Shown one piece after another: positions 57,999-64,000 of a stretch of DNA of 64,000 nucleotides; position 1 is the first letter of the stretch; each line of letters begins with the position of its first letter. The notes beneath the pieces are model-generated. The model was not told the DNA's origin. It saw only the letters and a list, made by a program, of their open reading frames with translations, and did not search any database. The position numbers were made by a program, and so were the translations under genes. This DNA comes from Membranipora membranacea (Eukaryota; Bryozoa; Gymnolaemata; Cheilostomatida; Membraniporidae), in NCBI GenBank assembly GCA_914767715.1, contig OU612075.1:4774001-4838000 (forward strand). The letters run 5' to 3'.

Positions 57999-58510
57999 AA
58001 GTGATTTTTAACCCTCTATTGTCAGACAAAAGAAATTGCTTTGTCCTGCTTCTTATAAGAATCACATTCCATTTATTCAGATATTTAACAAGATGAGATA
58101 TTTGATGAATTTCTTTCTGTCTGTCATAATGGGCAGTCATAAAGAATGTGTCGATTCTTCACAAGCAAGTTTTTCTCAATCTATCAAAATGGACAATTTC
58201 CCTTTGTAAAGCACTACCCAGCCATAATCCGTTCTGTTTCTTCAAACAGGAGGTGGCTGTCAATCCTCAACAATGCACCAGTGGAGACTCCTTCCCTAAA
58301 TATGGCACAATGGCTATAATCTATCACCCTTGTTATGTGGGTCAAAAATAATTGGCAAGGGGGTGACACCTTTATTTTAGGGTTATAATGATGCTCTGTA
58401 TGATCACAGATGTATCCCTATGGTATAATATCAGAGAGAATTATCCAGTTAGCTTGAGATAAGATACCGTTTCAAACATTCCAAGTCTCAGTATGATGAT
58501 AATGGTAATC
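57999..58510. other. No recognisable gene
   Basis: The plus frame 58,148-58,351 is unsupported. Nothing else seen. Confidence 0.35.
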
Positions 58511-58517
58511 AGCAATC

Positions 58518-58590
58518 CTTTGACATTGACATTGACATTGACATTGACATTGACATTGACATTTGACATTGACATTGACACTTTGACATT
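58518..58590. repeat. (TTGACA)n hexanucleotide repeat
   Basis: About eleven units, with two slippage variants toward the right end. Confidence 0.9.
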
Positions 58591-58859
58591 TTTTGAGATA
58601 AGGCATTGCACCTCATCAACCACTAGAGATTTATAACATATATCCTATCTGGGTTGATGACACTGACTGCTAAGTATTCTGACTTCATCAATACCCCATG
58701 AGTTGACATGTTGCTGCGCTAAGACTCTACCCGGATGCCTATTGGACATTGCCTGTAGTCTGTGTGGTATCCTGTTGTTGCCCAATGGGAATCAGGTTGG
58801 CATTCGGAGAACCGCCATATGCTATGTAGGCATCAGTTTGAATAAACCGCGTATAAGTT

Positions 58860-59500
58860 GGAGACACTCATCATCAGGTCAACAAACACGTCCAGATGTC
58901 CAAGTGCCAACGGAATGCCTAATTGGCAACCACAGGATGCAATGCTGACATCCTGATGTTGATTAAAGGGCAACCAAGGTTTCAAACAACTTCTCATTGA
59001 TGGCCATTGATTAATAGCAGATTGCACCTTCTGCATGGGGAAAAAGACAAAATATAATTCGGATGATTATTCAGCCAGAATTCTTGTGAAACATTTCTTC
59101 CATCAGGCACTCAAACTCAGCTAAAAGAGAATACCACATAGCAGTTTCCTGTTCCTATTATTATTTAGCCTGTGCTCTATAATTATTACAGCAAAGTCTT
59201 GGAACCTCCCCTAAACTGAAGTGTTACCCAGCTTAGAGTCAGCAACTACTTTGAGTTTTGCATCGCGTAATGCACAAAGCTGATGCTGCCCAGCACATTA
59301 TTTCCTACCCATTAATGCATTGCTGCGAAACCTTGGTTGCCCTTTAATAGGCAACCGGATGGGTTTTTGACAGTCAAATTTTGAGTTTGATACAAGGTGA
59401 AATGAATGACCATTTAGCTCTGCCAGATGGGTATTTGTCATAAACAGATTGCCCCTTTACAGAGATGTGTGGCGGATTGGCCATTTACCGGACACTATTT
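58860..59500. repeat. Dispersed repeat family R, copy 2, interrupted by a MITE
   Basis: Shares both ends with 41,630-42,010. The extra middle portion is the TTAA-flanked element 58,963-59,347. Confidence 0.5.
58963..59347. mobile_element. TTAA-flanked MITE (piggyBac/Kolobok-like)
   Basis: Between two TTAA tetramers lie perfect 17-bp inverted ends AGGGCAACCAAGGTTTC (element 58,967-59,343, 377 bp). No open frame. TTAA target duplication with AGGG-type termini points to piggyBac or Kolobok; which one cannot be decided here. Confidence 0.75.
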
Positions 59501-60631
59501 CAGCACAAAGCATGATATGCTTCACTAGCCCTTTCAGTATGAATATTGTTTCTGCATCAATGTATGATTGCCTGCATTTTACAGGTAGACATTGTAAGAC
59601 AAAGTTCAAAGACACAGAAAATCTCATAGACGATTTGATCAATAAGAAGATTCCAAAAGGTGATATCCCTACAGTAAAGTATAAGGAGACCAACCAAAGA
59701 GGTGGGATGATTCATCTGTATGTTGATTGTTGTTTGACTTAGATTGCATCAATTCATGAGGAGATGCCGTACGGTGAAATCATATGGACTTCAGACCTTA
59801 TTTTGTAAAGTGTTACATGCTTTAGAGACGGATTTATCCTAGTTTCTAATACTGGCCAAGCTACAAAAGTCTGGATTCTAAGACAGGTGGGGCTGATTGC
59901 AATTCGAATAGTTTTTGGTCCACATTGCATTTTTCTGTGAATTTAGGTACAATTTGAAAGGGGCTGAATATTTATTGGTTTACACCACAAAATAACTGGT
60001 CCACTAGTTAACATTTGTTATGCTGTTGTAATGTTGCCTATTTGGACATTAAAATTATTTATTACTTTATTGAATAATAATTTGTGTGAAATCTAGGCGA
60101 CATTAACATGAGGAAAGTAAATTCATGATTTATGTAAAAAACATATAATATTATATTATAATTTGTATCTTTCTGGTATTTTGGTTTGGTATGGATTGGC
60201 TTGTCATAAATAAACAGAATAATATATCAGAAAGCTAATTATTCTTCTCTCTCTCGTCTCTTCCGTTTTATTATCCTTATCAAGAATGGCATATCAAAAT
60301 GGGATCGTTATGGTGATGGATATTTCCCAGCCTCTTTTCTGCCTGCTAGCTGCATCAGGGTCTACGAAAAACAAATAAATCCTTGCTGATTTCAGTCAGG
60401 GCTACAGTTGATGAGGCAAGGTTGGTGTTTTCTCAACCTAATTGCATAACATCGCACTGCAAACGTCTTATCCTATTTGCCAGCAATGGTGAAACAACAA
60501 TCTACTGATAAGTGGAGGGAGGAAAGTCCAAGTTTAGATAAATGAGTGAATTTGTGCTTTTGAGAAGTCAAAATTTCACCTTAAAAAGGATTTTAGTAAA
60601 ATCCAAGCTTACGATGAGGCTAATAATTTAC
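59501..60631. other. Unassigned; one exon-like frame
   Basis: On the plus strand after 'cattttacag' (59,576-59,585) an open frame to a stop at 59,740 reads KFKDTENLIDDLINKKIPKG..., unrecognised. The remaining sequence shows nothing. Further 3' exons of the minus-strand BRICHOS-like gene could lie here but were not identified. Confidence 0.25.
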
Positions 60632-62006
60632 CTGTGTTTGAAGACTTTGCTAACCATCTGAACCCATAATGACATTCATCTCGTACAACACTTGATATAA
60701 AACTGGTGTCAGCTATTTCTCCCTCCAATACATCAAAGAGCTCCTCCTCGCCCTTCATAGTGACTTCATTGTTCTCACTTAAGAAGTTTTCAAGCTTTCT
60801 TCCACTCTTTGGACTGGTGGGAACTGGCAGCAGGAAGCATTGTCCTGAGTCACCAACTTTCTTAAATAAGATGCCCTGAAAACATACAATTCCATGATTA
60901 TGTTTTTAATTTGTCGGATGATATACAAAACGCTGCAAAACAATAAGTGAAAAATATAAGTTCAGATTATCAAACACATTGGCATTGAGATCCTATTCAG
61001 GCACAAAAATTCATCTTTAATCTTAACATGCAACAGGAAAACATTGATCGGTAGTATATTAAAGTGCATATTCAGTATCGGGGTAGTCAGAGCATTTAAA
61101 CATTTTTGTCTCCCTTAAAATCTAGTGTGGTTGTGTCAAATCATCAATATACCAACATATGCCGCCAATATGTATTCATCTATACCCCAACGACTTAAGT
61201 TATGAGCCTTAATTTTGACAACACAATGACTGAAGGTCTGCTTTTCTCTGATTCAAACACATATCACTACTCGATCTGATAGTTTTTGTAAAATTTAAGG
61301 CCTCAGATCATTTCTAGAAAGGCTCATGTAAATATAACTCAAAGTTTTATTTTATCGCGCCTTTTATATGATTTATATTATACTGGTAATCACTAAGATA
61401 AATCCCATGGCTACTACACAGCGGTAAGTTAAAATGGCCATTCTGAGATGTAAAGGTTCAATTAGAATCAATGCCTATCAACTTTTCTGTCCTCACCTTG
61501 TTGAAGTCTTGTGCCTGAAATGAGCCATCTTCCTCTTTGTAAATCACAACATTGTCTTCTTTGTAAAAGGATACCTCTTCTGCCCTTTCTTTTATATTCT
61601 GTAAGAAATACAAATTATTATGTTGTATAGTGACATCATTTCTATTAGCATCACTCTTTGTTGAAAAAAAAATATCACCTTGGTCATTTGTAGTCCTGTC
61701 CAGTTAAAAAAGAACCTGGCTAGGGATGACTGCTGGTGCAGGGAATTGAACTTGGACCTCAAGAGTCTGTACTCTCAACCATTATTTCTTATGAACACTT
61801 ACCCCATCTGACTTAGACTGCAGAGTACCTTGTCTCACAAACTCTGGTCTGGTATTCTTCATGTGGCTGACAGTATTTTGCTGCCACACAGTTAAGTATA
61901 TAACTGCTGAGACCGTTATAGTCAGCAGCAGAGCTAACACCAGAGTAGTGATCACTAGTATACGAGAGGATGGGCTGCTGCTACCAGTTTTCTTAGTGTC
62001 AATATC
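60632..62006 (-). CDS. Type II membrane protein, BRICHOS-like (partial, three exons)
   Basis: Exons 61,803-62,006, 61,497-61,598 and 60,632-60,875 join in phase 0 with consensus donors (GTAAGT, GTGAGG, GTAAAT) and acceptors. The first begins after an acceptor, so an upstream exon with the start is missing. It encodes a short polar head, one membrane segment (ILVITTLVLALLLTITVSAV), then an extracellular stalk; the second gives FYKEDNVVIYKEEDGSFQ, the third GILFKKVGDSGQCFLLPVPT and, 55 residues after the first Cys, RDECHYGFRW. A signal anchor followed by a beta-rich region with 'V-I-Y' and two spaced Cys is the plan of BRICHOS proteins, which chaperone their own C-terminal peptide. The match is by layout, not strong motif identity. 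No lesion seen. More exons are expected on both sides; a donor-like 'attaag/gtaagt' at about 63,868 could belong to a 5' non-coding exon. Confidence 0.6.
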
Positions 62007-63233
62007 CTGGAATGAATTAAGACCAACGTTACTGTTGATACTCAATTATTAGGCTTGCAAACATGAGGCAGAACACGGATAGGTGGTAATCATATAACAA
62101 CATAAAGTTCTTAAATCCACGCAAGATGCTCTAAACAATTTTTTAAATGTAGATAATGAAATTTATCTACCTGTAACTTGCCAGATGTATTTTACCTACC
62201 ATTGCTAATCTGTGCTACACTTGTTGGTTCTACAATGTTGTTCTCCTCTGCTCTTCTCGTTGAATACCTCGTATTGAAAGAGTGTTACTTTTATATGGGA
62301 ATAATGAGATCATGATTACCAAACCTCTAATGTCAGATTATCGCAGTTTCATCATACAAATCTGTCCATCACAATGATCTATGACATGTTGTGTAAGTTG
62401 ACAGTTGATAACAGAATCAGGATATTGTAAATAGTACATTTGTCTTTATCAAAATCATTCATCATCCATCAAGTCGTGTGAGGTGGCATGTTTTAGTTGA
62501 CTATTGAGGCAAGGAGGGAGGGGTCAAGCTTACCCGTCTCATCACCCGAACAATCTCACAAGGTTACAGTGAATTCAAAAAGAGCCGAAAATAGCTCCAC
62601 ACTGGTACCGCCAAAACAGTGTTCATGAGAAATTTTTGGCAGAGATAAGGATATACAAGGAAGATGATATCATGATGACCTAATCATCCTCTGAAAAATT
62701 TCTGTCATGTCATGACTGGAACTTGCTCAAACACAACAATATTTGAATATGAGAAATACTGAAATGTCACTTAATCTGGAAAGCGCAGTGATTTAAGATT
62801 AAAACCAGTTTCAAATTTCAACCGCTATTGTACCAAGTTATAGTTAAGATGAAAAGTAGGTATAAGTTTTGAAATGGATCTTTATTTGCAGTCAGGGGCA
62901 CATGGTTGGAATGTCCACTTTCTGGATGCGTCTCAAGTTTACTATTTTATAAAATCTGGACATAATATTGAAACGGTAATCTAGTAACCAAGGATTTGAG
63001 TTGATAGAAACCCCTTTCGTCTTATCGTCTGAATCGGTCAACTTTAATTTGGCCAAAATTAATTTTATGAATTGTTGTAACAGTATTGCCCAACTAAATC
63101 TCCAAATGAGCTCAGATCAATTTTGAAAAAATGGTGAGCTGGAAATCATCATGTAGTGATATTTTTGGTGAGATGCAGGACAGATGATAGTTTTGATAAG
63201 TTTTTGAATCAGTACATAGAGACAGCTTCAATA
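62007..63233. other. Probable intron or upstream region; no separate gene
   Basis: About 1.2 kb without a supported frame. A short exon-like stretch on the minus strand near 62,207-62,290 with a donor (GTAGGT) does not fit the phase of the next exon. Confidence 0.35.
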
Positions 63234-63664
63234 TCAGAACCCAGTGGCGTATATTAGCACTCACGGCCCACAGATTTCCGTGAGTGGCTGAATAGCTCAG
63301 TGTGTAGAGCGTCCGCCTTATAATCACTGTTAATAAGATTGTCGTGGGTTCGAATCCCATCCAGGTCAGTTTTTTTTCAAATGGTTGCTTTATAACTGGA
63401 GCATTTTTACCGTAATCTTCTACTGCTATTGAGTTGTTTTCTGAAAGTACCCAACAGCTCAGTGAGCCATTGAAATACCTCTCTGCTTGCACTATTTTGC
63501 TACCGATATGCAAAAATTTCCGTGGTGGGAGGGCGCTTAAGCGCCCCTCCCACACCCTCCCCGCCACGCCTACGGCATGTGGAATGGGCTGCGCCCGATT
63601 ATTATGCTCATCTCTGAAAAGTCAGTGAGTGAAATTTTTTAGAATATACGCCCCTGTCAGAACC
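63234..63664. mobile_element. hAT-like MITE (415 bp) with perfect 8-bp TSD and internal tRNA-like module
   Basis: The element is 63,242-63,656. Termini CAGTGGCGTATATT and, inverted at the other end, CAGGGGCGTATATT (one mismatch) are flanked by the identical 8-mer TCAGAACC (63,234-63,241 and 63,657-63,664). Inside are a 9-bp hairpin (CACTCACGG / CCGTGAGTG), a tRNA-like segment at 63,286-63,368, and at 63,511-63,564 the GC-rich palindromic module shared, inverted, with the 16.5-kb MITE. The minus frame 63,112-63,567 crosses the element's edge and is spurious. Confidence 0.9.
63286..63368 (+). ncRNA. tRNA-like (Pol III promoter) module inside the MITE
   Basis: A-box-like TAGCTCAGTGTGTAGAGCG (D stem GCTC/GAGC pairs) and a strong B box GGGTTCGAATCCCAT with a paired T stem, followed by a T8 run (63,370-63,377). 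The anticodon loop would be CTTATAA (Ile-UAU type), but the 3' side of the anticodon stem is not complementary and only 4 of 7 acceptor pairs form. A functional tRNA is therefore unlikely; it is a tRNA pseudogene or SINE head. Confidence 0.65.
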
Positions 63665-64000
63665 GTGTGGTCGTCAGGTGCAAAAAACACTAAACCCATA
63701 TCATATTCTGAGAGAATCAAGTTTGGGGCTCCCCCCACACAGGACTGTCTATAATATCTATAAATTAAGATTCCCAATCTATAAACTTAAGCGCGCTGCG
63801 ATGGCATGTGGCTTTTGGACTAATGAATGCCATAAAATCCTTTAAATTAACAACCTATTGTACTTACCTTAATGATGTATCATATCGGATACAACCCTCC
63901 GTTTGCTCTGCTCTGCTTTGCTACACAACGACCATACACACACAAAGAGAGCACAGGAGACACACAGCACTGACAGCACTTTAGAGATACATTAAGAAAT
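63665..64000. other. Possible upstream region of the BRICHOS-like gene
   Basis: A donor-like GTAAGTAC on the minus strand at about 63,868 and 'gctctgctctgctttgct' near 63,905. No coding frame seen. Confidence 0.3.

Noticed and set aside
58441-58623. Frame with repeated Asn-Val
   Set aside because: By-product of the TTGACA repeat.
63286-63368. Functional tRNA-Ile(UAU)
   Set aside because: The anticodon stem does not pair and the acceptor stem has three mismatches; it lies inside a MITE.
63112-63567. 151-codon minus-strand frame
   Set aside because: It crosses the left boundary of the MITE and includes the antisense of the tRNA-like module; no exon context.

Overview
The window looks like non-coding-rich, AT-rich nuclear DNA from an invertebrate animal. 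Multi-exon genes have GT-AG introns of a few hundred bases. The protein families are metazoan: cadherin repeats, a cholinesterase-type carboxylesterase, a type II membrane protein resembling BRICHOS proteins, and a charged coiled-coil protein of centrosomal/ciliary type. DNA transposon relics (Mutator-like, P/THAP-like, hAT-like, TTAA-type) are dense. No bacterial operon, rRNA or convincing functional tRNA is visible. I cannot name the species.

Layout. (1) 0-20 kb and 46.3-54 kb are arrays of decayed copies of one composite repeat, which joins a cadherin exon, fragments of a Mutator-like transposase and a non-coding tail. A 4.1-kb palindrome (1,774-5,858) is inserted in one copy. A 340-bp hAT-like MITE with a perfect 8-bp target duplication lies at 16,497-16,836. 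(2) 20.2-46.3 kb is a different block, mostly minus-strand. It holds one nearly complete pair of genes: a carboxylesterase (27.85-30.78 kb) downstream of a coiled-coil gene (31.35-37.26 kb). It also holds two partial pseudogene copies: the 5' half of the coiled-coil gene at 20.2-22.8 kb, and its 3' half plus carboxylesterase exon 1 at 43.9-46.3 kb. P-element/THAP-type transposase remains lie at 25.0-25.35 kb and 38.4-40.6 kb. (3) 54-60 kb is mostly unexplained sequence with hairpins and a TTAA-flanked MITE. (4) 60.6-62.0 kb carries three exons of the BRICHOS-like gene, and 63.24-63.66 kb is a second hAT-like MITE with a tRNA-derived module inside it.

The most interesting observation is the reciprocal junction at the edges of block 2. 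The two half-copies of the coiled-coil gene end at the same intron position, and the repeat sequences outside them are contiguous in another repeat copy (near 51.84 kb). Joining 46.3 kb to 20.2 kb would recreate an uninterrupted gene order. That is the expected signature of a circular (or tandem-array) 26-kb segment that opened inside the intron and integrated into the repeat. Other notable items are a non-coding block better conserved than the coding exons beside it, and a shared GC-rich palindromic module inside two otherwise different hAT-like MITEs.

Gene models were read by eye from reading frames and splice signals. Exon limits with matched phases are reliable to a few bases; protein family names for the coiled-coil and BRICHOS-like genes are inferences.
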